Origin: Marchantia polymorpha subsp. ruderalis
Lineage: Eukaryota > Streptophyta > Marchantiopsida > Marchantiales > Marchantiaceae
DNA: 64,000 nucleotides
NCBI GenBank assembly: GCA_037833965.1
Contig: AP031358.1
Location: 10,734,001-10,798,000, forward strand
Reading direction: 5' to 3'
The notes beneath the pieces are model-generated. The model was not told the origin of the DNA and searched no databases. It worked only from the letters and a program-made list of their open reading frames with translations. Position numbers and translations under genes: made by a program. Below are positions 11,655 to 22,141 of the stretch, piece by piece (the stretch's first letter is position 1; the number at the start of each line of letters is the position of its first letter).

Positions 11655-13463
11655 GAAAGAGAGCGCAATTTCAAGCAGATTTTTGCCCTACATATAACAT
11701 CATTGACCATATCTTGGACTTGTGTTTTTTATGGGAGAAATCTAAGGGCGATGGAAAAGCTTTGTTTTGTGCCTTCATTAATTTTAAGAAAGGTTTTGAA
11801 ATTGTACCATGTGAGCTCATATGGAAAAGGTTGTAAAACATTGGATTATCACCAGATCTTCTAGCGGTCATGGCCACATTATATATTTTTTTGGATAAAG
11901 ATTAACAATTCTCAAACTGAAGAGATTTTAAGTATGATTGGAGTGATTCAAGATTGTACTCTCTCCTACTTTATTTTTAGTTTTCATAGATGATATTGAA
12001 AAATGGGAGGAAGCATGTGATAGTGAAAGTGTCAAGCTTGGAAACTTTGTCATTTGAGCTTTTTCGTATGCATATTATATTATATTGATATAATTTTGCT
12101 AGCAGGTGATACGATTAGTTTACAAAAACACCTATACACTTTGACTAGGTTTTGTATCAAGAATCAGATGGAGATAAATATGGAGAAGTCTAAAGTCGTG
12201 CTAGTGGGGAATAGATCCAAGTTATCATCTTTTACAAGGATCTAGAATTAGAAGAGGTGAAGAGTTATAAATATCTAGACATTGATTTTTCTAGATTTTG
12301 TATCAAGAATAAGATGGAAATAAATATGGAAAAGTCATGATAGTGGGCAATAGATCCAAGTTGTACTTCTTTTAGAAAGATACACAATTAGAAGAGTTAA
12401 AGAATTATAAATATCAAGGCATTGATTTTTCTAATGATTATAATTGGGCACTTTGCGTGCAAAAGATAGAAGAAGTTGGTTACAAAGCTCTATATTCATT
12501 GTTAAATTGATGTAGAAGAGCTCATCTTGTGTCTTGTAGTCTTAGAAACTTTTATTTAGAAGCTTAATGTTTCCATTAACATTATATGGAATCCAAGTGT
12601 GATTTCTTTGTAAGAAGACAGGTTGGGAGCATGTGAAGCAAGTGTAAAAGATCATTTTGAAAGAAAAATTGGATGTTAGAAACCAAACTTTATATGCTAT
12701 TTTTCTTGTGAAAACAAGTTGTCTACCTATAGAGTTTGAAGCTCTATAGTCAATCATCACTTACATCAGAAGTATGAGATCTCTTGATGCTACTCGTCTT
12801 CCTCTTCAAGCTTTGCGTGTCGCGTGTTCCAAGGTATGGTTAGCTGATGCAATAACTTGGTTTATGCAATGAAATGTGGCGGAACGCGATTGGGACCTAC
12901 AACCTATGGCACTCCGCAATCGTCTAAAGGAGAAGATTCTGAACATTATTTGGAGCAACCCAGACACCAAGATGATTTTTATCAAATTTATGTCAATCTA
13001 TGCTGGTTTATTGTGAATATGATTACCTACTTGCAAGAATCTCTACGTCCTTAAGTCATATTATTGCTATGTATAAAACTGGATATCATAGATTTGGAAT
13101 TGAGAAAGTACGTTGGTTTAATATTGATAGGAGTGAATGTATTTGTAGACTATGTGACAGTGGGTATTTTGAGCATGAAGAGCATGTATTTGTTGCTTGT
13201 CCTAGGTGCGAAGAGATTAGGCTTGCTCATAATATAGATGTGGAAGATTTCTATTCTTTATTATAGCTAGTTTCTTTTAATATAGATTGTTATATTAGGA
13301 ACATTATTAGTTATTGTTCTAGTGCTTTTGGCACTAGCTAGAAATTTAATTTTGCAATCTTATTCTTGTTTGTGGTTTTTTGCTTGTATTGTGCTTTTTC
13401 AGCGTTTTGACTCTTTGAGTCTCACAGTCTTGATACATTACCATTTACCACATACCATTTATC
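11655..13463 (+). mobile_element. LINE-D: decayed 5'-truncated LINE
   Basis: It starts inside RT, at the block equivalent to KRARFQAGFRPTYN of LINE-F, and runs to the 3' tail (TTACCATTTACCACATACC). Recognisable pieces are the SPT-LF..FIDD region near 11,980, a broken YADD region near 12,080, the connector, and the C-terminal zinc-knuckle block near 13,140 (ICRLCDSG...EEHVFVACPRC). Many stops and frameshifts occur. It shares FQAGF-type wording with LINE-F more than with E and G, so it may be an old relative of F. It contains a diverged internal duplication near 12,146-12,435. Confidence 0.85.
12146..12435 (+). repeat. Diverged ~145-bp tandem duplication inside LINE-D
   Basis: The segment from TTTTGTATCAAGAATCAGATGG to GACATTGATTTTTCTAG is followed directly by a second version (TTTTGTATCAAGAATAAGATGG to GGCATTGATTTTTCTAA). 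Intact LINEs have this ORF2 block once. Confidence 0.7.
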
Positions 13464-15404
13464 TATGAAAACAATATTTATTGGATACTAGATCTAAAAC
13501 TTATGATCAAGATGGATTCTACATCCAACTTGGTGTTATTTTTCTTAGGTTTAAGAAATCCAAAAATACTTACAAAATTTCTTAAACAACTATAATCAAA
13601 AAAAATTTGTGACGCGATTCAAACGATATCAAGAAATTGATTGCATTCAAAAGAGAAATTTTTTTTCCAATATATTGCAATAATAACAATTAAAGTTTTA
13701 ATTTCATGGATTGGTTCAACATAATGCGCACATTTTTCAACACTATTCAATGGAAACTCTAAAAAATGACATTTTATTGCAAAAAATAAAACGTATTAAG
13801 ATGATATATAATCCTCTCCTCTTTGATATAACTTTAAAACTTCTCAAAAGTATACCTCTCATCATTATCAATATGTAAAATTTTCAATTTTTGTAATGTG
13901 TAAGTCCCAACTTAAACTTTTTAACTAAGTTTTTTTAAAAAAAATTTAAAAATTTAAAGTTCATCAAAATCTTTGTGTTAGAAAATAAATCCATATTAAT
14001 TTTTAGTACTCATCAATAAAAAATACACAGTATTACCTTTCAAATAGTGAGAATTTTTGGAGAGATTTTTTACTCATTATAATGTACATAGTTAAGTAAA
14101 TCCTTGAAATTGTGAATCAACATAAAAAAATAGCCTATGATAAAACAATAAATGATATATAAATTTTCAAGTAAATCCTTGAAATTGTGAATCACCATAA
14201 AAACCTTGTCTATGATAAAATAAGAATAGAGTAAAAACATAAGATTCAAAAGATAAAAAGGTTGAAAATGAAAGGCTATGATATTTGCTCATAAGACAAT
14301 ACTGAAAAAATTCTAAATCATATCAAAATTCTATTGGCAAATAGTGTAAGTTCTTATTGTTCATATAATCCAGTCCAAATAATCATACATGGAACATCTC
14401 AGTTCAAGATTTAATAAAATTGACTTCATCACAGGTGATAATATCCTTCAACATGTATAGATTATTGTATTTGTAATATTTTATCTTAAACTTATCACTT
14501 TAAGCATTCATATTTTAAAACTTCACTCAAAACCTTTTCAATGTAACATTCTAATAGATATTATACTCATTCTCATGTCAAGTATAAATCTGACTTCAAT
14601 CAATGTATGTTGGACTTCTTCATACATTTGAATTTAACAGATTCAATTCTTCAATCTTACACAATTGATCAATTCTCATGTTTCTCAAGAAAGTATTAAA
14701 GTACAATCTAATGTTAAAAATGTGATAAGCAACAAACATTGTCTAGAATCCATATATCACCAACATTTCTTGTCGAGTTGCATATCATATCATCTATCAT
14801 TCGACATAACTCTAGCATCATAAATCATCCTTAAGCAAATCATTTTACTTGATATTATACTCTTGAGGCATATTGGCTGAAGAACGATTAGCAATCACTA
14901 ATCTTCACACAGTAGTACTTCTTGAAATGAAGGTTGTAGTTGTAACTTCATAGTTTTTTAAAGCTAAAATATCTAGCTGACATTGTGTATACATTATATT
15001 TGAAAGATCATTCAAATTTTCTAAATTTTTTGTGCTTTAAATGAAAATGAAGCAATATTAGGCATGCATAACTATATGGTAAGTGGTAAATGGCAAATAG
15101 ATGACAAATTACAATCATGAGGTCTTTTCATCCCTGATCTTTATCAAAAAATTGACATTTTGTGTTTTAAAACAAGAGAATATCATAGACAGAAAATATT
15201 TACTTTAAGTGTAATGTGAAAAAGCTCTACTGTTTGCAACTAATAGCTCAATTTAAACTCTTTGGTACATGATACTATAAGCTATTTGATGATAGACTGA
15301 TCAACATATTAATTTTGTATCTAAAATTTCAGATTTTTTGTCTGAAGCCAACGTGCAAGAATCATCAAAGCTCCAACTTTGTACAAATTATGCAATTTGA
15401 CCAT
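13464..15404. other. AT-rich spacer with a short duplication
   Basis: No gene seen. Two adjacent ~75-bp units at 14,094 and 14,169 share AAGTAAATCCTTGAAATTG. A weak minus-strand LINE-tail relic (TGGTAAATGGCAAATAGAT) lies at about 15,078. Confidence 0.55.
14094..14243. repeat. ~75-bp direct tandem duplication
   Basis: Two diverged copies of a unit that begins AAGTAAATCCTTGAAATTG and includes CTATGATAAAA. It is non-coding and AT-rich. Confidence 0.65.
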
Positions 15405-15904
15405 TGTAAATATCTTGTGAATTCTAATCCCCGGGCCATATCTTCTTGCTGGAGTGTCAACAGGAGGTGAGATTTGGTAAGCTTGTTCAGGACGGTCGGA
15501 CGCACATACCTGCAAATTTTCAGCCTCAACGAAGCTACTGTCAAGAAGTTTTCATTTCAAAACTTTGAGTTTAGGGGTTTGAGCATGAATCTTGCGGGGG
15601 CCATATCTTCTTGTTGGAGTGCCAACAGGAGCTTAGGTTTGATAAGCTTGTTCATAACGGCCGGGCGCACATACTTGAAAATTTTCAACCTCAACTGAGC
15701 TGCTGTCAAGAAGTTTTCATTTTGAAACTTTGAGTTTAGGGGTTTGAGCATGAATCTTGCGGGGGCCATATCTTCTTGTTGAAATGTGAACAGCAGCTGA
15801 GATTGAGTAAACTTGTTCACAACGGCCGGGCGCACATACTTGCAAATTTTGAGACTCAACAGAGCTGATGTCAAGAAGTTTTCATTTCGAAACTTTGAGT
15901 TTGT
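15405..15904 (+). repeat. M3 monomer array (three ~165-bp units)
   Basis: Three units carry GGGCCATATCTTCTTG at 15,432, 15,597 and 15,762, a period of 165-166 bp. Each unit also has a CGGNCGCACATAC block and TGTCAAGAAGTTTTCATTT. The units lie immediately upstream of an M2 array in the same orientation. They are most simply read as the outer part of a LINE 5' regulatory region, the place occupied by M4 units in LINE-E and LINE-G. Confidence 0.7.
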
Positions 15905-16843
15905 GTAACATCTTGCTGATGAAGCATGATTTGAGGCTGAAAATTTTTGAGGACTTGGATATTAATATTCGGCAGTACCATAAAAAGTTTGAAGGTGAAT
16001 GGACGCTTAAGTCAGAAGTTACAGCCCATTTGGAGTTTTGACTTTTTGTTTCGAGTGTTCAGGTGATCACAAAAATGTTCAGACATTTTTATCTTTTCGA
16101 CGAAGCATGATCTGAGGCTGAAAAACTTTTGGGGACTTGGAGATCGATATTCAACAGAAGCTAAAAACGTTTAAAGGTGAAAAGACGCTTGAGTCAGAAG
16201 TTACAGCCCATTTGGAGTTTTGACTTTTTGTTTCGAGTGTTCAGGTGGTCACAAAAATGTTTAGACATTTTTATCTTTTTGACGAAGCATGATCTGAGGC
16301 TGAAACGTTTTTCGTACTTGGATATTAATATTCGGCAGTAGCATAAAAAGTTTGAAGGTGAATGGACGCTTGAGTCAGAAGTTACAGCCCATTTGGAGTT
16401 TTGACTTTTTCTTTTGAAGTGTTCGGGTGGTCACAAAAATGTTCAGACATTTTTATCTTTTTGACGAAGCATGATTTGAGGCTGAAAATTTTTGGGGACT
16501 TGAAGATCAATATTCAGAAGTAGCTCAAAAAGTTTGAAGGTGAAAGTACGCTTGAGTCAGAAGTAACAGCCCATTTGAGTTTTGACTTTTTGTTTCGAGT
16601 GTTCAGGTGGTCACAAAAATGTTCAGACATTTCTATCTTTTTGACGAAGCATGATTTGAGGCTGAAAAATTTTTAGGACTTGGATATTAATATTCGGCAG
16701 TATCGTAAAAAGTTTGAAGGTGAATGGACGCTTGAGTCAGAAGTTACAACCCATTTAGAGTTTTGACTTTTTGTTTCGAGTGTTCAGGTGGTCACAAAAA
16801 TGTTCAGACATTTTTATCTTTTTGATGAAGCATGATCTGAGAG
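15905..16843 (+). repeat. M2 monomer array (five ~181-bp units), plus orientation
   Basis: GACGAAGCATGATYTGAGGCTG recurs at about 15,916, 16,098, 16,281, 16,462, 16,642 and 16,823, a period of 180-183 bp. The array breaks off within a unit at 16,843, where the inverted part of LINE-E begins. The same units precede ORF1 in LINE-E and LINE-G, so they are LINE 5' UTR/promoter monomers by position. Confidence 0.85.
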
Positions 16844-17067
16844 CATACCTTCCCTTGGATGTCATCCACAGATTTATACATGTCCCACATCACAAACACA
16901 CTATCCTTGAACATCTTCTCCACGTTCTTCTGTGATCCCTTTAACTCTCGAATTTGATTATGTGCGAGAGTTAAAGCAGCCTGTTGCATCTTGAATTCAT
17001 GTCGAAGTTCCTTCAATTCTTCGAAAATTTTTTGCAGAAGCTGAAAAATATGGTTTCGAGAAGCCAT
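16844..17067 (-). pseudogene. LINE-E ORF1 N-terminal fragment (inverted)
   Basis: On the minus strand it starts at 17,067 with MASRNHIFQLLQKIFEELKE and encodes about 74 residues of the ORF1 coiled coil, close to LINE-G ORF1 (MASQDDIFQLLQTIFEELKE). It stops at 16,844, where plus-strand M2 monomers abut at a TCTGAGAGC junction. The RNA-binding part is absent, so this is a dead fragment created by the 5' inversion. Confidence 0.85.
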
Positions 17068-18235
17068 ATCGTATCAACTTCGGTATCACCCGAATCACTC
17101 TAAATTCTTTGTCAAAACACCAAAAAATATCGTAACTTCTGACTCAAGAGTCATTTCACCTTCAAACTTATTCTGATACTGTCGAATATTGATCTCCAAG
17201 TCCCCAAAAATTTTCAGCCTCAGATCATGCTTCGTCAAAAAGATAAAAATGTTTGAACATTTTTGTGACCACCTTAACACTCGAAGCAAAAAGTCAAAAC
17301 TCCAAATGGGTTGTACCTTCTGACTCAAGCGTCCATTCACCTTCAAACTTTTTATGATACTGCCGAATATTGATCTTCAAGTCCTCAAAAATTTTCAGCC
17401 TCAGATCATTCTTCCTCAAAAACATAAAAATGTATGAACATTTTTGTGACCACCTAAACACTCGAAACAAAAAGTAGAAACTCCAAATGTGCTGTAACTT
17501 CTGACTCAAGCGTCCATTCACCTTCAAACGTTTTGAGCTTCTGCCAAATATCAATCCTCAAGTCCACAAAAATTTTCAGTCTCAGATCATGCTTCGTCGA
17601 AAAGATAAAAATGTCTGAACATTTTTGTGACCACTTGAACACTCGAAACAAAAAGTCGAAACTCAAAATGGGCTGTAACTTCTGACTCAAGCGTCCGTTC
17701 ACCTTCAAACTTTTTATGCTACTGCCGAATATTGATCTCCAAGTCCTCAAAAATTTTCAGCCTCAAATCATGATTTGAGGCTGAAAAATCATAATTCATG
17801 AAAAATATATAATTGATAAAGAATCATGATTCTTTAAAAAGATAAAAATGTCTGAACATTTTTGTGACCACATGAACACTCGAAACAAAAAGTCGAAACT
17901 CCAAATGGACTGTAACTTCTGACTCAAGCGTACATTCAACTTCAAAATTTTAAAGCTTCTGCGGAATATTTATCATCAAGTCCCCAAAAATTTGGAGCCT
18001 CAGATCATGCTTCGTGGAAAAGATAAAAACGTCTGAACATTTTTGTGACCACTTGAACACTCAAAACAAAAAGTCAAAACTCAAACTTCTGACTCAAGCG
18101 TTCGTTTACCTTCAAACGTTTGATGTTATTGTCGAAAATTGATCTCCAAGTGCTCAAAAATTTTCAGCCTCAGATCATGCTTCGTCCAAAAGATAAAAAT
18201 GTCTGAACATTTTTGTGACCACGTGAAACACTCGC
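17068..18235 (-). repeat. M2 monomer array of LINE-E (six units, inverted)
   Basis: Minus-strand M2 units carry GCTTCGTCAAAAAGATAAAA-like marks on plus near 17,228, 17,410, 17,589, 17,830, 18,010 and 18,180. The ~181-bp spacing is disturbed once, near 17,755-17,830, by a perfect palindrome plus about 50 bp of extra sequence. The array lies directly upstream of the LINE-E ORF1 fragment. Confidence 0.85.
17754..17787. repeat. 34-bp perfect palindrome inside the M2 array
   Basis: TTTTCAGCCTCAAATCA is followed without spacer by its exact reverse complement. It interrupts the M2 period and is followed by a short AT-rich filler and ATCATGATTCTT. It looks like a fold-back or inversion scar in the array. 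Confidence 0.85.
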
Positions 18236-18663
18236 AATTGACACTCTTCGCTGAAGAAATTCGTGAACTTCAGCGTCCCTAATCCAAAATGCGTGAAATT
18301 TTGCAGGCTTGAGCGCGCTCTCAAACTCCACGCCGCTGCAAATTTTCAGCTTCCGTGGACACTCAGACGCGAAGAAACAATCTCTGCAAGAGACTATCTC
18401 GACACCAACACTCAAAAACTCCAACTCAAAACTTGAGAAATTCGTGAACTTCGGCGTCCCAACTCCAAAATGTGTGAAATTTTGCAAGCTGGAGCGCGTT
18501 ACCCAAATCCACGCCCTTGCAAATTTTTAGCTTCCGTGGACACTCAGACGCGAAGAAACAATCTCTGCAAGAAACGATCTCGACCCCAACACTCAAAAAC
18601 TCCAACTTGAACTTGAGAAATTTGTGAACTTCGGCATCCCAACTCCAAAATGCGTGAAATTTT
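18236..18663 (-). repeat. M4 monomer array of LINE-E (about two ~180-bp units)
   Basis: On plus, GTGAAATTTTGCARGCTNGAGCGCG occurs at about 18,291 and 18,473, a period near 180 bp, together with AGCTTCCGTGGACACTCAGAC and GCGAAGAAACAATCTCTGC. The same type lies at the outer end of the LINE-G 5' region, so M4 then M2 then ORF1 is a shared layout. Confidence 0.8.
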
Positions 18664-18671
18664 AGGAGCAG

Positions 18672-20501
18672 CTCCATACATCAAGAAGCTCAAGATGTTG
18701 GTGGACAGTATCATTGGCTACGTCTTGGTGTGGTTGGAGTATCTTATTGCTATTTGGCAATTTGTTATTTTGCACCATTGTCCATGGGTATCTACTCAAC
18801 ACGCTTTTGCAACCGAAGTGAACCAATCCATCGGCTTATTGGAGATGTTTTTAGATTCCAAAGTAAAGGGGATGTCTTTCTTGCTGGAGATTTCAATGCT
18901 CGTATACGTTGTGCTCAATTTACTCAATTTAGAGATCCCTTGGCTACTTCTATGTTTGAAGAAATTTACGATAGTTTGTGGTCTAGAACCTCTTTTGATC
19001 CTTCAACAAACTCTTTGACAGAGCACTTTTTGATATTTGGAGCCACTTGTAACTTGAAGGTTCTCAATGGAACCTCTCGCTTTCCCAACTCTTAGTCCAA
19101 TACTTGTTTTTCCCCTACCGGTGCTAGCACAATAGATTTTCTCTTGTCTTCCTTGGTTAGTACCTCTCTGATCTCCAATTTTGATGTTTTGGATCCTCAA
19201 CCTAAATCAGATCATGCACCTCTTTTGTTCACACTTTCAATGTCAAAATCAATCTCTACTTCACCTTGCCAATCTCTTTTAGCTTCTCCCAAGTTTCGCT
19301 TAGATCCTTGTAAAAGACACCTTTATGCAGAACATCTACAAGATCTTTTGACTCACACCATATGGAGTCCAGATTCGCATACCTCTAGTTTACAGCTCAT
19401 AGAATTGCTCAAAACTTCTGCATCAAGTTCTTTTTGAGGCATAGTACTAGGATTGCTAAGGGGCTATCTTGCAATGGATGGTTTGACTCCGAATGCAAGC
19501 TAGCAAGGGTAAGGTCTGTTGATAGGTCTTTGGATATTCAAAGTCGGCTTCTTTTGACAAGGATATACAAAGACTTGGTGAAGTCTAAGAAACAAGCTTT
19601 CTTAAGACGAAAGCAAGAATCCTTGACAAAGTAGCTGATGAAGGATCTCAATTCCTTTTGGAGACGATTAGCTACACCATCGTCAAAACCTTCTCTTGAT
19701 TCCGCGTCTTTGGTGGCTTTTACCGAAAAGCTATATTTCTTTCTAGAAGCCACATTTATGCCATATTGCGAAGCAACATCTGGATTATTTTTGGAAGGAG
19801 AGGTGATGACTATTCTCCAAAAATTAGCAAATGGCAAATGTGAGGATTTAGATGGCTTGTCCATTGAACTTATCAAGTGGGGAGGAGATTGTATTGGACC
19901 GATTCTCACTAAGCTTTTGGAAGATGCTATGGTTAATGGTTTTCCATCAACTTGGTCCTTGCGGAAGATTGTTCCTATTCATAAATCAGGAAGTAAGGAC
20001 GTGGTGACAAACTATCGCACCATCATGGTTGGTAGTGTTTTTGCCAAGTTGTTTGGGAAGTTGGTAGAATCGAAGTTGTGCACATGGACAGAGGATTTTC
20101 AAAAGAGAGCAAAGGCCCAAGCCGGTTTTCGTCCTACATAAAACACTATTGACCATATTTTGGCCTTACGTGTTTTATGGGAGAAATCCAAGGGCAATGG
20201 GAAAGCTTCATTTTGTGCCTTCATCGATTTGAAGAAAGCTTTTGATACTGTTCCTCGAAAGCTTTTATGGGAAAGATTACAAGACATTGGAGTACCGGCT
20301 AATCTACTCGGAGCTGTGGCCACTTTATACACTTCAGTTCGAGCTAAGATTGATGCCTCTCAGCCTCAAGAGATCTCGAGCACCAATGGAGTTATTCGAG
20401 GTTGTCCTCTCTCTCCTACTCTATTCGGAATATTCATAGATGATATAGAAAGGTGGTTGGATGATTGTGAGAGTGAAGGAGTCAAACTTGGAGACTTTGT
20501 G
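18672..20501 (+). pseudogene. LINE-E ORF2, first part (endonuclease to RT)
   Basis: It matches LINE-G ORF2 nearly base for base from the middle of the endonuclease (YCYLAICYFAPLSMGIYSTR) through GDFNARI, the C-terminal endonuclease SDHAPLLF, the linker, and RT up to GCPLSPTLFGIFIDDIERW. Stops at 19,095 and 19,634 and frameshifts break it. The endonuclease start is missing because of the 5' inversion. The frame is cut at the codons for GDFV by LINE-F and continues at 25,495. Confidence 0.85.
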
Positions 20502-21400
20502 CGTCCAATTTTGAGTTTCGAGCTTTGAGTTTCAAGATTTGAGGGCAAGAGATTCTTACGGGAGCTGTATCTTCTATGTTAGGAGTGATCTGGAGCTGAA
20601 ATTTGATGCAACGCTGGAGTAGGGCAGGGCGCATCCGCGTGCAAAATTTCAAGCAGAACGCCATTCGGAGCGAGAAGTTGACGTGTCTTGGAGGTCTGAG
20701 CTTTTTGAGAGGGGAGGGCCGAATCTTGCGGGGGCCGTAACTTTGGGCTTGAGTGTGAACGGGGGCTGAAATTTTGTGGCGTTGTGACGTTGGGTAGAGC
20801 GCTCAAGCCTGTCAATTTTCAGGTCAAACGGAGTTTCAGAGTCACAGTGCTTCCAATTTTGAGTTTTGAGCTTTGAGTTTCAAGATTTGAGGGCAAGAGA
20901 TTCTTACGGGAGCTGTATCTTCTACGTTCGGAGTGATCTGGAGCTGAAAATTGGTGCAACGCTGGAGTGGAGTAGGGCGCATCCGCCTGCAAAATTTCAA
21001 GCAGAACGCCATTCGGAGCGAGAAGTTGACGTGTCTTGGAGGTCTGAGCTTTTTGAGAGGGGAGGGCCGAATCTTGCGGGGGCCGTAACTTTGGGCTCGA
21101 GTGTGAACGGGGGCTGAAATTTTGTGGCGTTGTGACGTTGGGTAGAGCGCTCAAGCCTGTCAATTTTCAGGTCGAACGGAGTTTCAGAGTCACAGTGCGT
21201 CAAATTTTGAGTTTTGAGCTTTGAGTTTCAAGATTTGAGGGGAAGAGATTCTTACGGGAGCTGTATCTTCTACGTTCGGAGTGATCTGGAGCTGAAATTT
21301 AATGGAACGCTGGAGTAGGGCAGGGCGCATCAGCCTGCAAAATTTCAAGCAGAACGCCATTCGGAGCGAGAAGTTGACGTGCCTTGGAGTTCTGAGCTTT
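20502..21400 (+). repeat. M1 monomer array (LINE-F 5' UTR)
   Basis: CCAATTTTGAGTTTNGAGCTTTGAG recurs at about 20,505, 20,850 and 21,198 (period ~346 bp). Each ~346-bp unit consists of two related ~173-bp halves: one carries GATCTGGAGCTGAAATTTG with GGGCGCATCCGCCTGCAAAA, the other carries GTGAACGGGGGCTGAAATTT with AGCGCTCAAGCCTGTCAATT. By position it is the promoter region. No TATA box is evident. Confidence 0.85.
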
Positions 21401-22141
21401 TCGAAGGCGTCTCAAGACAATTTCATACTCAATCTGTTGCAAACGGTTTTGGAAGAGTTGAAAGTACTACGTGCAGAGTTCAAGGTACAGAGCTCTACTT
21501 TAATTGCAGCTCAATATGAAATTAGAGAGTTGAAGCTCTCTCAAAAGAGTTTCGAGAAGATTATGGTTGATATTTCAGAACACGTAGAGGATATCCAGGA
21601 GAAAGTTGGTTCTCAAGCTTCCACTGCTGCTACTCCTAGATTGCATGAAGTGGTTGAAAGTCTAGAGGTGAAGATGAAATCTTATGCAGAAGCCACCAAG
21701 TCTGCTCATATCTCTTTCTGTCAAGAGCAAGAGATTGAAAAAACTAATCAATTTGCTCGTAGAAAGAATGTGAGAATTTCTGGTCTACCTGAATCTGAGA
21801 AGGAAGAGGTGAAGAGTGTTGTCACCAAGTTTTTAGCTGAAACACTTGATGTTCCTAATGCGGATGTGGCTCAAGCTTTTCGCATTGGAACCATAGGAAC
21901 TCAACCTCGAGCCATCATAGTTAAGTTCAATGACCAAACTCAACGTGATACAGCTTTAGCCAACAAAGCTGTACTCAAAGGACGTAGGATTTGGTTAGAT
22001 CCCGATCTCACACCTCTACAAGTAGAGGCAAGGAGAAAGGAGCTTGCAAAAGTCAAAGAAGCTCAAGATGCTGGATTTTTTGCTTATCTTCGTGATGGAC
22101 AAGCAATTGTCACTCAAAGGAAGAGACAATCATCCACATAG
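21302..22141 (+). CDS. LINE-F ORF1: coiled-coil, L1 ORF1p-like RNA-binding protein
   Basis: This 279-codon frame encodes the probable ORF1 ribonucleoprotein. Residues ~42-105 are a leucine-rich coiled coil (LLQTVLEELKVLRAEFKVQ). Residues ~150-205 carry RRKNVRISGLPESE and a following RRM-like fold. The C-terminus (~205-279) is basic, with FRIGTIGTQPRAIIVKF, KGRRIWLDPDLTP and a QRKR end. This order resembles metazoan-type L1 ORF1p. The relatives (LINE-G, LINE-I) start at an ATG in front of ASQD; here that codon is AAG (21,404), so the only upstream in-frame start is the ATG at 21,302 inside the monomer, which adds ~35 residues. The stop is TAG at 22,139-22,141. Function is inferred from domain order. 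Confidence 0.85.
   Translation: MERWSRAGRISLQNFKQNAIRSEKLTCLGVLSFSKASQDNFILNLLQTVLEELKVLRAEFKVQSSTLIAAQYEIRELKLSQKSFEKIMVDISEHVEDIQEKVGSQASTAATPRLHEVVESLEVKMKSYAEATKSAHISFCQEQEIEKTNQFARRKNVRISGLPESEKEEVKSVVTKFLAETLDVPNADVAQAFRIGTIGTQPRAIIVKFNDQTQRDTALANKAVLKGRRIWLDPDLTPLQVEARRKELAKVKEAQDAGFFAYLRDGQAIVTQRKRQSST

Noticed and set aside
16804-17067. An 87-codon minus-strand frame starting MASRNHIF as a complete small gene
   Set aside because: Only the first ~74 codons are LINE ORF1. The rest reads into opposite-strand monomers at the inversion junction, so the stop and the C-terminal residues are accidental.
17095-17750. Repeated frames with WSFDFLLRVLRWSQKC, a possible tandem-repeat protein
   Set aside because: They are M2 monomers read in frame for short distances. 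Stops and frame changes occur at most unit joints and no start is conserved.
15405-18663. CRISPR-like or ordinary satellite array
   Set aside because: The units are long (165-181 bp), have no spacers, and lie directly before LINE ORF1 in several copies. They are better explained as LINE promoter monomers.
20579-21203. Minus-strand frames such as the repeated MTGLSALPNVTTPQN
   Set aside because: They are translations of the M1 promoter monomers on the antisense strand. The repetition reflects the tandem DNA repeat.
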